Origin: Campylobacterales bacterium
Lineage (GTDB): Bacteria; Campylobacterota; Campylobacteria; Campylobacterales; Nitratiruptoraceae
Direction: 5' to 3'
DNA length: 7,723 nt
Assembly: GCA_027068245.1 (NCBI GenBank)
Contig: JAMOUF010000198.1
Coordinates: 1 to 7,723, forward strand
The position numbers were made by a program, and so were the translations under genes. Shown here in pieces: positions 1 to 6,911 of this stretch; within the stretch, counting starts at the first letter, position 1; each line of letters starts with the position of its first letter. The notes beneath the pieces were generated by a model. The model ran no database searches. It was not told where the DNA came from and worked only from the letters and a program-made list of their open reading frames with translations.

Positions 1-194
1 AGCTAAAAGCGATGCTGATAACGGGCTTTTTGGGCGCTCTTACCACATTTAGCACTTTCAGCCTGGAGACATTTTTGATGATAAGCCAGGGGGTCTATGC
101 TAAGGCTCTTTTAAACGTCGCTCTCAACGTCACTCTTAGCATAAGCGCCACATTTATTGGTATAATATTGGCTAAAAAACTATGGGGGGTATAA
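1..194 (+). CDS. crcB: Fluoride ion channel CrcB/FluC, C-terminal part (5' end outside window)
   Basis: This is the C-terminal half of a CrcB/FluC protein, the small inner-membrane channel that exports fluoride as a dual-topology dimer. The frame is open from base 3 and gives 63 visible residues. The diagnostic stretch TGFLGALTTFSTFS is the conserved break in the third membrane helix; it holds the central Na+-binding threonine region and the phenylalanines lining the fluoride path. A hydrophobic segment follows (ALNVTLSISATFIGIILA), matching the last membrane helix, and the protein ends KKLWGV. The ATG at 12 lies inside the conserved domain and is not the true start; the family is usually about 125 residues, so roughly half is missing to the left. 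The stop lies one base before the next ATG, so the gene could be cotranscribed with the next ones, although a fluoride channel has no obvious functional tie to them. Confidence 0.93.
   Translation, partial: LKAMLITGFLGALTTFSTFSLETFLMISQGVYAKALLNVALNVTLSISATFIGIILAKKLWGV
158..166 (+). promoter_or_regulatory. Candidate extended -10 promoter inside the end of crcB
   Basis: The nine bases TGGTATAAT match the extended -10 consensus (TGnTATAAT) perfectly and end 29 bases before the ATG at 196. No convincing -35 hexamer is visible about 17 bases upstream, which extended -10 promoters and many epsilonproteobacterial promoters do not need. If active, it would transcribe the small protein, the amidoligase and the C26 gene independently of crcB. 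It lies in coding sequence, so a chance match remains possible. Confidence 0.4.
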
Positions 195-195
195 A

Positions 196-423
196 ATGAA
201 AATAGAGATGGACAAGATGTGCGGATGCGCAAAAAGGGATGAGACGCTCAAACCAAAGTGGCTGGATAAGGAGTTTGGCTCTTTGGAGGAGGCGGAAATC
301 GAGGCTTTGAGGCTTGCGAACCACGCAAACGCCAACTGGTGCAAAAAGCACAGGTTCTACGCATATGAGGAGGATGGGATTATCCGCATAGCCGTGGAGA
401 TGAGCTGTCCCAAAGAGGTCTGA
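196..423 (+). CDS. Small cysteine-containing protein of unknown function (75 aa)
   Basis: I do not recognise this family. It is a soluble, charged protein of 75 residues with no signal peptide or membrane segment. It has four cysteines: a CGC pair at 9 and 11, Cys49 in WCKKH, and Cys71 near the end in MSCPKEV. His43 and His52 flank the third cysteine. This could be a small metal site or redox-active cysteines, but nothing proves either. The middle (about 28-48) is a likely amphipathic helix, followed by a strand-like FYAYEEDGIIRIAVEM. The ATG at 196 is preceded by a G-rich Shine-Dalgarno-like run (GGGGGG, 184-189). The stop overlaps the amidoligase start by one base (TGATG), so the two are probably translationally coupled. 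That coupling makes it a plausible partner or even substrate of the amidoligase, which is inference only. Confidence 0.82.
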   Translation: MKIEMDKMCGCAKRDETLKPKWLDKEFGSLEEAEIEALRLANHANANWCKKHRFYAYEEDGIIRIAVEMSCPKEV

Positions 424-1382
424 TGTTTAAGCTGCCACCGATTACCACAAACCCAAAAGGAGAGGAGCGAAAGGCTGGCTTTGAGATAGAGTATACGGGC
501 CTTCGCCCCAAAGAGACCGCCTCCATAATCGTCAAACTTTTTGGCGGCAAGGTAGAGGAGATAAGCGAGTATGAGGTGGTAGTCAAAGATACCAAATATG
601 GAAAATTCTCCATCTACATAGATTCGGTATACCTGCGCTCCTCCACAAAGGAGTATATCTTCAAGGATATGGACTTTTTAAAGGAGTTCATCTATACCCT
701 GAGCGAGCTTGTGGTCCCCTACGAGGTGGTGACGCCGCCTATTCCTTTCAACCTTCTTGAGGAGGTGGAGAGGCTTCGTCTGGAGATGAAAAAAAATGGA
801 GCCCTGGGGACCAGCGCCTCGATACTTTACGCCTTTGGAATGCATATAAACATCGAAACTTTCACCTTCGAGGCAAAGGAGCTGCTGGATGTTCTGAGAG
901 CTTTCGTGCTGATGCAGGACTGGATAAAAGAGAAAATAGAGGTGGATTTGACAAGGAAGCTCAGCTGGTTTATAGAGCCTTTCGACAGGGAGTTCATAGA
1001 TTATATACTGGATAAAAACTACAATCCGGATTTGGACAGGCTCATAGAGGACTACATATTTTACAACCCTACCAGAAACAGGGCTTTGGATATGCTGCCG
1101 CTCTTTGTATACCTAAGACCCCAGGTCAAAGAGAAGCTCCCTCCTCAAAAAATCTCGCCAAGACCCGCATTTCACTACCGGCTGCCAAACTCGAAAATTG
1201 ACGAGGATGACTGGTCCGTGGCAAAGGAGTTTAACATGTGGAGCCTGGTTGAGAAGGCCGCTTTGAATAAAAAGGCACTTTATGAGCTTATAGACGACTA
1301 CTTCGAGTTTGAAAACTCGCCCTTTTGGTTTTTGACCGACCTTTGGATAGAGAGAGTGGACGAGTGGGTAAAAGAGTTGTAG
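423..1382 (+). CDS. Putative amidoligase, glutamine-synthetase-like fold (319 aa)
   Basis: Assigned to the GS-fold amidoligase family (Amidoligase_2 type), ATP-dependent enzymes thought to join a carboxylate, often glutamate, to an amine; most members have no known substrate. Visible family motifs in order: GFEIEYTG (19-26), whose two glutamates correspond to the metal/ATP-site glutamates at the start of the GS barrel; YEVVTPPI (100-107), matching the family's ELVSPP-like motif; GMHINIE (139-145), the His-x-Asn variant of the GS metal-binding strand; YNPTRNRALDMLPLF (214-228); and RPAFHYRLPNS (247-257), with the basic residues expected near the phosphates. No signal peptide or membrane segment is seen, so it is probably cytoplasmic. 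The start is supported by AAAGAGG at 412-418. It overlaps the upstream small gene by one base and the downstream C26 gene by about 19, indicating coupled translation of the trio. The fold call is strong; the substrate is unknown. Confidence 0.85.
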   Translation: MFKLPPITTNPKGEERKAGFEIEYTGLRPKETASIIVKLFGGKVEEISEYEVVVKDTKYGKFSIYIDSVYLRSSTKEYIFKDMDFLKEFIYTLSELVVPYEVVTPPIPFNLLEEVERLRLEMKKNGALGTSASILYAFGMHINIETFTFEAKELLDVLRAFVLMQDWIKEKIEVDLTRKLSWFIEPFDREFIDYILDKNYNPDLDRLIEDYIFYNPTRNRALDMLPLFVYLRPQVKEKLPPQKISPRPAFHYRLPNSKIDEDDWSVAKEFNMWSLVEKAALNKKALYELIDDYFEFENSPFWFLTDLWIERVDEWVKEL

Positions 1383-2017
1383 TTACGGGCTCAAACAAAG
1401 GGAGCCGTACCGCCTTTGCTTTTATAAAACTCATCCTCTCCTTTTACGGCGTAAAACCAATCTTCGTCACCCCAAAGGAGAAAATCCCATCTCGGCTCGA
1501 CGCCCTTCTTATAAGCGGAGGCGTGGATATCTGTCCGGATACCTACGGTGGCAAAGAGAGCGTTGCAAGGTGCGAGAAAGAGAGAGACAATCTGGAGCTG
1601 GAGCTGATGCAAAGAGCCTTCGAGGTTGGGGCTCCCATATTTGGAATATGCAGGGGTATGCAGCTTATAAACGTATTTTTTGGTGGGGTGCTCCATCCGG
1701 ATATAAAGGATTTGGATCTGAACCGCCCCCACCCAAAATCCCCTTTTCCCGTAAACGATATCGAGATAGTTCCAAAAACCCGCCTCCACTCCATCATGCA
1801 AACCTCCAAAATAAAGGCGAACGCCCTGCACCATCAGGCCGTAAAAAGCCTTGGTGATGGCCTTAGGGTAAACGCGAAAGACGCCAACGGACTGATACAG
1901 GGCATCGAGTATGAAAATAGGTTTATCATGGGAGTGCAGTGGCATCCGGAATTTATGCCCTACTCCCTGCCCCAAAGACGGCTTTTTAAATCCTTTGTAA
2001 ATGAAATTGTAATATAA
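1364..2017 (+). CDS. Class I glutamine amidotransferase / peptidase C26 (PuuD-like gamma-glutamyl hydrolase)
   Basis: A 217-residue cytoplasmic protein of the C26 family, which hydrolyses gamma-glutamyl amide bonds through a Cys-His-Glu triad (PuuD cleaves gamma-glutamyl-GABA). Visible: [16 protein letters not shown] (48-63), the oxyanion-side glycine loop; [11 protein letters not shown] (73-83), the family's RD-E helix; the nucleophile elbow GICRGMQ with Cys96; NALHHQAVK (153-161), typical of PuuD-like members; and GVQWHPEF with His194 and Glu196. The triad is therefore intact. I chose GTG at 1364 because the protein then begins just before the first beta strand (KRVVVTG); the longer reading from TTG at 1325 adds 13 non-family-like residues overlapping the amidoligase. 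An AGAGAG-type weak ribosome site lies at 1349-1356. The gene overlaps the amidoligase by 19 bases. It may recycle or edit the ligase product, or supply ammonia; the sequence does not decide. Confidence 0.87.
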   Translation: MGKRVVVTGSNKGSRTAFAFIKLILSFYGVKPIFVTPKEKIPSRLDALLISGGVDICPDTYGGKESVARCEKERDNLELELMQRAFEVGAPIFGICRGMQLINVFFGGVLHPDIKDLDLNRPHPKSPFPVNDIEIVPKTRLHSIMQTSKIKANALHHQAVKSLGDGLRVNAKDANGLIQGIEYENRFIMGVQWHPEFMPYSLPQRRLFKSFVNEIVI

Positions 2018-2018
2018 T
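2013..2018 (+). promoter_or_regulatory. Candidate -10 box for serS
   Basis: A perfect TATAAT hexamer overlaps the stop codon of the C26 gene and ends 21 bases before the serS ATG. The sequence upstream (1982-2012) is AT-rich with T runs, which fits the weak -35 dependence of epsilonproteobacterial housekeeping promoters, but no clear -35 hexamer is present. It would separate serS and the genes after it from the amidoligase cassette. Confidence 0.45.
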
Positions 2019-2027
2019 TGCGGTAAA

Positions 2028-2033
2028 AAAAGG
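2028..2033 (+). promoter_or_regulatory. Ribosome binding site deciding the serS start
   Basis: AAAAGG ends six bases before the ATG at 2040. The in-frame TTG at 2037 would leave only three bases of spacing, so the ATG is preferred; it also gives the usual SerRS N-terminus (MVDLKEL). Confidence 0.6.
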
Positions 2034-2039
2034 CTTTTG

Positions 2040-3284
2040 ATGGTTGATTTGAAAGAGCTGGAAAAAAATTTTGACGCCATTAGCGAAAAACTCCTTACAA
2101 AAGGTGTAGATGAAGAGAGCCTTCAAAGGCTAAAAGAGCTTTTCAAAGATTATAAAAGCGCAAAAAGGTCTTTGGAGGAGCTTCAGGCAAAACAGAACGC
2201 CCTTTCAAAACTTTTTGGGGAGTATAAAAGAGAGAAAAAAGATATAACAGACCTTAAAAAAGAGCTTGAAGAGAATAAGGCCAAAATCTCTTCGGCCCAG
2301 CAAAAAACAAGAGAGCTGGAAGAGCGCCTTCAAACAATCGCCTTAACCATCCCAAACCCTCCGGATGAGGATGTGCCAGTTGGCAAAGACGAGAGCGAAA
2401 ACCGTATACTCAAGTATGTCCTGGAGCCAAAAGAGTTTGATTTCGAGCCAAAAGAGCACTGGGAGCTTGGAGAAAAACTTGGCTGGATAGATTTTGAAAG
2501 AGGGGTAAAGCTTGCCAAAAGCCGGTTTGCGGTTTTGAAAAAAGATGCGGCAAAACTCGAGCGGGCCCTTATAAACTTTATGCTGGAGCACAACCGTGAG
2601 TTTGGGTTCGAGGAGGTTTGGGTCCCGTTTTTGGCGAACTCCGCCTCACTAAAAGCTACCGGACAGCTGCCAAAGTTCGAGGAGGATTTGTTTAAAATCT
2701 GCGAGGAGGACCTCTATCTGATACCGACGGCGGAGGTGCCCCTCACAAACCTTTACAGAGACGAGATAATACCCTCTTTGGAAGAACCCATAAAACTTAC
2801 CGCATATACCCCCTGCTTTAGAAAAGAGGCCGGAAGCGGCGGTAGGGACGTAAGGGGGATGATACGCCAGCACCAGTTCGACAAGGTGGAGCTGGTAGCC
2901 ATAACAAAGCCTGAAGAGAGCGACAAAATGCTGGACTTGATGGTGGAGTGCGCAAGCTCTCTTTTGCAAAAGCTGGAGCTTCCCCACAGACTTTCTCTGC
3001 TTTGCACCGGGGATTTGGGATTTAGCGCCGCAAAAACCATCGACATAGAGGTCTGGCTGCCCGGACAGAAAAAATACAGAGAGATAAGCTCCATCTCCAA
3101 CACCAGGGACTTTCAGGCCAGAAGAGCGAAAATAAGATACAAAGAGGGCAAAAAGAACCGGCTGGCCCACACCCTCAATGGCTCAAGCCTGGCAGTGGGA
3201 AGAACGCTTATAGCCATAATGGAGAACTACCAAAAAGAAGATGGTACAATTGAGATACCCCAGGTTTTGAAAAAATATTTATAA
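2040..3284 (+). CDS. serS: Serine--tRNA ligase (SerRS)
   Basis: Class II aminoacyl-tRNA synthetase of 414 residues, normal length for bacterial SerRS, charging tRNA-Ser (and tRNA-Sec where present) in the cytoplasm. Residues 1 to about 110 are the charged N-terminal coiled-coil arm that grips the long variable arm of the tRNA. The catalytic domain follows: motif 1 around [10 protein letters not shown] with Pro196; the serine-recognition TAEVPLTN starting at Thr230 (Glu232); motif 2, [11 protein letters not shown] from Phe260 with Arg261, followed by [12 protein letters not shown]; and motif 3, [10 protein letters not shown] at 380-389 with Arg388. Motif 3 reads NGSS where many homologues have NGSG, a mild change. 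All catalytic residues I can identify are present, so it should be active. The next gene begins nine bases after the stop, so serS and the EI24 gene are probably cotranscribed. Confidence 0.98.
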   Translation: MVDLKELEKNFDAISEKLLTKGVDEESLQRLKELFKDYKSAKRSLEELQAKQNALSKLFGEYKREKKDITDLKKELEENKAKISSAQQKTRELEERLQTIALTIPNPPDEDVPVGKDESENRILKYVLEPKEFDFEPKEHWELGEKLGWIDFERGVKLAKSRFAVLKKDAAKLERALINFMLEHNREFGFEEVWVPFLANSASLKATGQLPKFEEDLFKICEEDLYLIPTAEVPLTNLYRDEIIPSLEEPIKLTAYTPCFRKEAGSGGRDVRGMIRQHQFDKVELVAITKPEESDKMLDLMVECASSLLQKLELPHRLSLLCTGDLGFSAAKTIDIEVWLPGQKKYREISSISNTRDFQARRAKIRYKEGKKNRLAHTLNGSSLAVGRTLIAIMENYQKEDGTIEIPQVLKKYL

Positions 3285-3293
3285 GGCAGCGCT

Positions 3294-4226
3294 ATGAAGA
3301 TAAATACCTTTTTGATAAAAGCCATCAAGGATATGATAAGCCTTGATACAATTCGGCTGGCCCTTTATACAGGTGTGCCCCTGGCATTCATTTGGCTTGG
3401 AATCGGCTGGCTGCTGTGGGACTGGGCCATCGCCCTTACATCCTATGCAATAAGTTGGCTGCCTTTTTCGGTGGTTCGGGCCAACGGAGCCTTTATAATC
3501 ATATTTTTCATCTGGTTTTCCGCGGTTCTCATCAGCTATGCCCTCTTTATCGGGCTTTTTAGCGGATTTATACTGGGTAACAAAAAGGAGAGCCAGTTTG
3601 AGGCCATAAACTTCTCTATCATTTTTATCCTCTCAATCCTTTGGGCCATCATAATTTTTCTTAACTGGGACTTTTTGGACCAGAAAATTCAGTATTATCT
3701 AACCATTTTGCCCTTTCAGACCGTGGCAGATGCGATAGCGGCGCTGCTGGCCGTGTATATATTTTACAACCTCTTTTTGATAAGCGAGTATTTTGTGGTT
3801 TTCATCTTCAGAGAGCCCTTTATACAGGCACTTTTGGAAAAACACTATCCGGATGTGGAGATAAAAAAAGATTTTTCATCTCTTAAAGCCTATAACAGGC
3901 TCTATCTGGATATCGCCATATTTTTGATTGCCTCATTTTTGGCTATTCCACTTCTTTTTATCCCAGTAGCTAACTTTTTGGTAATATGGTTTTTATGGGC
4001 CTGGCTCTATAAAGAGTCCGCCTTTTTGGGAGTTTGCTCCATTATTTGCACCGAAGAGGATTATGAGAGGCTCAAAGAGCATAAGGGGTATATGATGGTG
4101 GCCTCTTTGCTGGCCGCACTGCTAAATTTCATACCGATTATCAGCTTTTTTACCCCGTTTTTCGTAATGACGCTATACTTCCACTGGATAATGGAAGAGA
4201 AAATAAACACCGCTAAAGGATATTGA
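3294..4226 (+). CDS. EI24 domain-containing inner-membrane protein (310 aa)
   Basis: A polytopic membrane protein of 310 residues. I see hydrophobic segments at about 23-50, 66-95, 104-124, 143-173, 205-250 (probably two helices or a re-entrant pair) and 267-298, with basic and acidic loops such as GNKKESQ (95-101) and LEKHYPDVEIKKD (181-193). The overall pattern and the IPVANFLVIWFLWAWLYKES stretch (223-242) resemble the EI24/CysZ-like family; CysZ itself is a sulfate transporter, but membership does not fix function, and epsilonproteobacterial EI24 proteins are not well characterised to my knowledge. The ATG is preceded by AAGG (3283-3286). It sits nine bases after serS and overlaps the wzz-like gene by one base (TGATG), so it is probably translated together with wzz. 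A CysZ-like sulfate role would fit the cysQ/cysC genes downstream, but this is speculative. Confidence 0.68.
   Translation: MKINTFLIKAIKDMISLDTIRLALYTGVPLAFIWLGIGWLLWDWAIALTSYAISWLPFSVVRANGAFIIIFFIWFSAVLISYALFIGLFSGFILGNKKESQFEAINFSIIFILSILWAIIIFLNWDFLDQKIQYYLTILPFQTVADAIAALLAVYIFYNLFLISEYFVVFIFREPFIQALLEKHYPDVEIKKDFSSLKAYNRLYLDIAIFLIASFLAIPLLFIPVANFLVIWFLWAWLYKESAFLGVCSIICTEEDYERLKEHKGYMMVASLLAALLNFIPIISFFTPFFVMTLYFHWIMEEKINTAKGY
4215..4220 (+). promoter_or_regulatory. Ribosome binding site of the Wzz-like gene
   Basis: AAAGGA inside the end of the EI24 gene, five bases before the ATG at 4226. It supports that ATG over the in-frame TTG at 4223 and shows that the chain-length gene is initiated within a stop-start overlap. 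Confidence 0.6.
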
Positions 4227-5740
4227 TGGAAGAAAAACCGGTTCAGCTTATAGTTCAAAACTGCCCTACTCCAGAAGAGGATGAGATAGATTTAAAGGAG
4301 CTTTGGCAGACGATAAAACAAAACAGAAAGATTATCTATATCACAACGGGCCTCTTCTTTTTCCTGGCTTTGATATATATCTTCACAAAGACACCTCTAT
4401 ATGAGGCCAAGTCGTTGCTGGAAATCGGCTATATAGGTGACAAACCCATCCAGAGCGCCGATGTGGTGGCACAAAAAATCAAAACAGTCTTTTATGTGGA
4501 CGACCCGGCCCTTAGAAGCAAGATGGACCGTGAGGCCTTCGTACAAAACGCCGAGCCTGTTAGAAAGCTAAAAAACCTTATCCGGATAACCACATACGGC
4601 ATATCGAACGAAAAGGCCGTAAAGAAGGCGAAAGAGGTTATAACATACGTCCAAAAGGACGAGGCACCAAAGATAGAGCATTTCAAAAAGGATATACAGG
4701 CACAGATAGACAAGATAACCAGAGATATAGAGAAATTAAAAAATATAGAAATAAAGAAGATTGAAGATAAAATAGCCCTGGCAAAAGAGCAGGATGTAAA
4801 AAAGATAGAGGAGCATATAAATCTCATCAAAAATATCGAGCTGAAAAAAATCGAAGACAAAATCAACCTCATCAAAAATATCGAGCTGAAAAAAATTGAC
4901 GACAAAATCAACCTCATCAAAAATATCGAGCTGAAAAAAATTGAAGACAAAATCAACCTCATCAAAAATATCGAGCTGAAAAAGATTGACGACCAGATAA
5001 AACTATATCTCAATGAAATCATTCCAAATATAGAAAAAAAGATAGCCATAAGCGAACGGCAGATAGAGAAATTTGAAAAAAATATAGAAAATCTGCAAAA
5101 AAGTATATTAAATACCCAGGACCCTGCATTCAAGGCGTTAACGCTGGTTCAGATATCGAACTATCAAAATATGATTTACAACCGTCAACTAAAAATTAAC
5201 GATCTTGAATTACAGAAGGAAAAAATCCTTAAAGAGACCATTCCAAACCTCCAAAGGCAGAAGGAAAAAATCCTTAAAGAGACCATTCCAAATTTGCAAA
5301 GGCAGAAAGAAAAAATCCTTAAAGAGACCATACCAAATCTGCAAAGGCAGAAAGAAAAAATCCTTAAAGAGACTATACCAAATCTCCAAAGGCAGAAGGA
5401 GAAAATCCTTAAAGAGACTATTCCAAATCTCCAAAGGCAGAAGGAAAAAATCCTTAAAGAGACCATTCCAAATTTGCAAAGGCAGAAAGAAAAGATTCTC
5501 AAAATTGATATACCAAAACTCCAGGACAATATCGTAGCGCTAAAATACAAACTGACAGACGCCTATATCTCACCTACTAAGGCGGTGGGAGATATACAAA
5601 CATATGATAAACCAAAAAAACCCAAAAAGAAACTTATACTTGCGGTATCTGTGATAACGGGAGTTATTTTGGGAATTTTCCTTATATTTTTAATCCAATT
5701 TTTCCGTGAAGAAAACGATAAATCAAAAGAGAAAAAATAG
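4226..5740 (+). CDS. Wzz-type polysaccharide chain-length determinant with two internal repeat arrays (504 aa)
   Basis: An inner-membrane polysaccharide co-polymerase of the Wzz family, which sets the length of polymers made by Wzy-type systems. Residues 21-67 carry the Wzz N-terminal signature ([15 protein letters not shown], membrane helix about 36-54, then [11 protein letters not shown]). A second membrane helix lies at about 469-491, preceded by the proline-containing segment ([20 protein letters not shown]) typical of the family. No Walker-type tyrosine kinase domain follows, so it is not a fused BY-kinase. The periplasmic part (about 55-468) is mostly predicted helix and contains two arrays of 15-residue repeats at 172-276 and 331-435. 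Removing these 210 residues leaves about 294, close to an ordinary Wzz, so the arrays account for the unusual length. The ATG overlaps the EI24 stop. Ugd follows one base after this stop, fitting an export-locus operon. Confidence 0.88.
   Translation: MEEKPVQLIVQNCPTPEEDEIDLKELWQTIKQNRKIIYITTGLFFFLALIYIFTKTPLYEAKSLLEIGYIGDKPIQSADVVAQKIKTVFYVDDPALRSKMDREAFVQNAEPVRKLKNLIRITTYGISNEKAVKKAKEVITYVQKDEAPKIEHFKKDIQAQIDKITRDIEKLKNIEIKKIEDKIALAKEQDVKKIEEHINLIKNIELKKIEDKINLIKNIELKKIDDKINLIKNIELKKIEDKINLIKNIELKKIDDQIKLYLNEIIPNIEKKIAISERQIEKFEKNIENLQKSILNTQDPAFKALTLVQISNYQNMIYNRQLKINDLELQKEKILKETIPNLQRQKEKILKETIPNLQRQKEKILKETIPNLQRQKEKILKETIPNLQRQKEKILKETIPNLQRQKEKILKETIPNLQRQKEKILKIDIPKLQDNIVALKYKLTDAYISPTKAVGDIQTYDKPKKPKKKLILAVSVITGVILGIFLIFLIQFFREENDKSKEKK
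4739..5053 (+). repeat. Tandem 45-bp repeat array A within the Wzz-like gene (7 units)
   Basis: Seven consecutive 15-residue units, protein residues 172-276. The core unit is [15 protein letters not shown]; units 3 to 5 (4829-4963) are nearly identical at DNA level, differing only at an ATC/ATT codon and a GAA/GAC codon. Units 1, 2 and 6 are diverged, and unit 7 ([15 protein letters not shown]) has gained a proline. Units 3 to 6 alternate IED, IDD, IED, IDD, as if a 90-bp pair had been duplicated. No spacers, so not a CRISPR. Confidence 0.95.
5216..5530 (+). repeat. Tandem 45-bp repeat array B within the Wzz-like gene (7 units)
   Basis: Six units with identical protein sequence ([15 protein letters not shown], residues 331-420) and a seventh diverged unit ([15 protein letters not shown], 421-435). 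The six identical units differ at DNA level only by synonymous changes (AAG/AAA, GAA/GAG, ACC/ACT, ATT/ATA, AAC/AAT, CTC/CTG/TTG). Copies 2 and 6 are identical at the DNA level. Every unit has one proline at position 10. Confidence 0.97.
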
Positions 5741-5741
5741 T

Positions 5742-6911
5742 ATGAAAATCACGATAGCCGGAACAGGATACGTTGGGCTTAGCAACGCCGTGCTTTTGGC
5801 ACAAAACAACGAAGTGGTAGCCTTGGATATCCTTCCGGATAAGGTGGATATGATAAACAGACGGGTTAGTCCGATAGACGATAAGGAGATATCGGAATTT
5901 TTCCAAAACAAGAAATTGCATCTAAAAGCCACCACCGATAAAAAAGAGGCTTATGAGGGCGCGGAGTATGTAGTGGTCGCCACACCCACGGACTATGACC
6001 CGGTTACGAACTATTTCAATACAAAGTCGATAGAGAGCGTTATAAGCGACGTAATATCCATAAACCCTGCCGCCACCATAGTCATCCGCTCCACCATCCC
6101 CATAGGCTATACGGAGCGAATCAAAAAGCATTTCGATTTTAATGATATCTTTTTTGTCCCGGAGTTTTTAAGAGAGGGCAAAGCCCTGTTCGACAGCCTA
6201 TACCCAAGCCGGATAATCGTTGGCGACAAATCGGTTAAAGCCGAAATTTTCGCGAACCTTCTTAGAGACGGAGCCTTTAAAGAGACTATTCCGCTGCTTT
6301 TTACGAACAATACAGAAGCGGAAGCTATAAAACTTTTCGCAAACAGCTATCTTGCCATGAGAGTGGCATTTTTTAACGAGCTCGATACCTTTGCCGAAAT
6401 GAAAGAGCTAAACTCAAAAGATATCATAGAGGGTATCTGCCTGGACCCACGGATTGGCGACCACTACAACAATCCAAGTTTTGGCTATGGTGGATACTGC
6501 CTGCCAAAGGATACCAAACAGCTTTTGGCAAACTATACACTGGATAACATCCCTCAAAAGCTCATAGAGGCTACGGTAGACTCCAATACAACCAGAAAAG
6601 AGTTCATAGCAAAAAGTGTTTTGGAGAAAAATCCAAAAACCGTGGGAGTTTACCGGCTTACTATGAAGTCTGGAAGCGATAACTTTAGAAGCAGCGCTAT
6701 ATTTGACGTGATGGAGATGTTAAGGCCATTTACGAAAGTGATGGTTTATGAACCTATGGCAAAAGGCAATGAGATAGATGGTGTGGAGTTTGTTAATGAT
6801 TTTGAAAAGTTTACCAACCAGACCGATATAATCCTTGCAAACAGAATGGATAAAAATCTGGAAAAAGTCAAAGAGAAAGTCTATACCAGGGATATTTTCA
6901 GTAGAGACTAA
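5742..6911 (+). CDS. ugd: UDP-glucose 6-dehydrogenase
   Basis: Cytoplasmic NAD-dependent enzyme of 389 residues that oxidises UDP-glucose twice to UDP-glucuronate, a precursor of acidic surface polysaccharides. The N-terminal Rossmann fold starts at once with [12 protein letters not shown], glycines 7, 9 and 12, and ends its first half at ALDI with Asp29 as the likely NAD-ribose ligand. STIPIGYT (118-124 region) and VPEFLREG (139-146) contribute to the active site. The central helix has Lys197 and Asn201 in [12 protein letters not shown]. The catalytic cysteine is Cys253 in [14 protein letters not shown], with Asp257 following. The ATG at 5742 is chosen over GTG at 5706 because it gives the standard family start; the longer form would add 12 polar residues overlapping wzz. 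Related dehydrogenases (UDP-ManNAc or GDP-Man type) share the fold, but the short length and motifs fit the Ugd class best. CysQ begins directly after the stop (TAAATG). Confidence 0.92.
   Translation: MKITIAGTGYVGLSNAVLLAQNNEVVALDILPDKVDMINRRVSPIDDKEISEFFQNKKLHLKATTDKKEAYEGAEYVVVATPTDYDPVTNYFNTKSIESVISDVISINPAATIVIRSTIPIGYTERIKKHFDFNDIFFVPEFLREGKALFDSLYPSRIIVGDKSVKAEIFANLLRDGAFKETIPLLFTNNTEAEAIKLFANSYLAMRVAFFNELDTFAEMKELNSKDIIEGICLDPRIGDHYNNPSFGYGGYCLPKDTKQLLANYTLDNIPQKLIEATVDSNTTRKEFIAKSVLEKNPKTVGVYRLTMKSGSDNFRSSAIFDVMEMLRPFTKVMVYEPMAKGNEIDGVEFVNDFEKFTNQTDIILANRMDKNLEKVKEKVYTRDIFSRD

Noticed and set aside
1..11. Fluoride riboswitch upstream of crcB
   Set aside because: Such an element would lie ahead of the crcB start, which is outside the window.
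1325..1363. Longer start (TTG at 1325) for the C26 gene
   Set aside because: The added residues overlap the amidoligase and do not look like the family; GTG at 1364 starts just before the first strand.
2018..2039. Possible terminator between the C26 gene and serS (AAAAGGCTTTT symmetry)
   Set aside because: The stem would be five A/T-rich pairs with a one-base centre, too small and weak to act as a terminator.
1391..2080. 229-residue open frame on the - strand opposite the C26 gene
   Set aside because: It lies wholly opposite a gene with intact catalytic motifs, has no recognisable domain, and is explained by codon bias of the + strand gene.
2649..3170. 173-residue open frame on the - strand opposite serS
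   Set aside because: It is antisense to the conserved catalytic domain of SerRS and its translation shows no family features.
4492..5133. 213-residue repetitive open frame on the - strand opposite the Wzz-like gene
   Set aside because: Its repeats are just the reverse complement of array A; repeats whose length is a multiple of three keep other frames open by chance.
5216..5530. Possible CRISPR array from the regular 45-bp spacing
   Set aside because: Units are directly contiguous with no unique spacers, and the array is in frame within a protein.
5205..5537. Basic repetitive open frames in other frames across array B
   Set aside because: They arise from the 45-bp period in the wrong frame; the Wzz frame continues to a proper C-terminal membrane helix.
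5706..5741. Longer start (GTG at 5706) for ugd
   Set aside because: It adds 12 lysine-rich residues that are the shadow of the Wzz C-terminus; the ATG at 5742 gives the standard Rossmann start.
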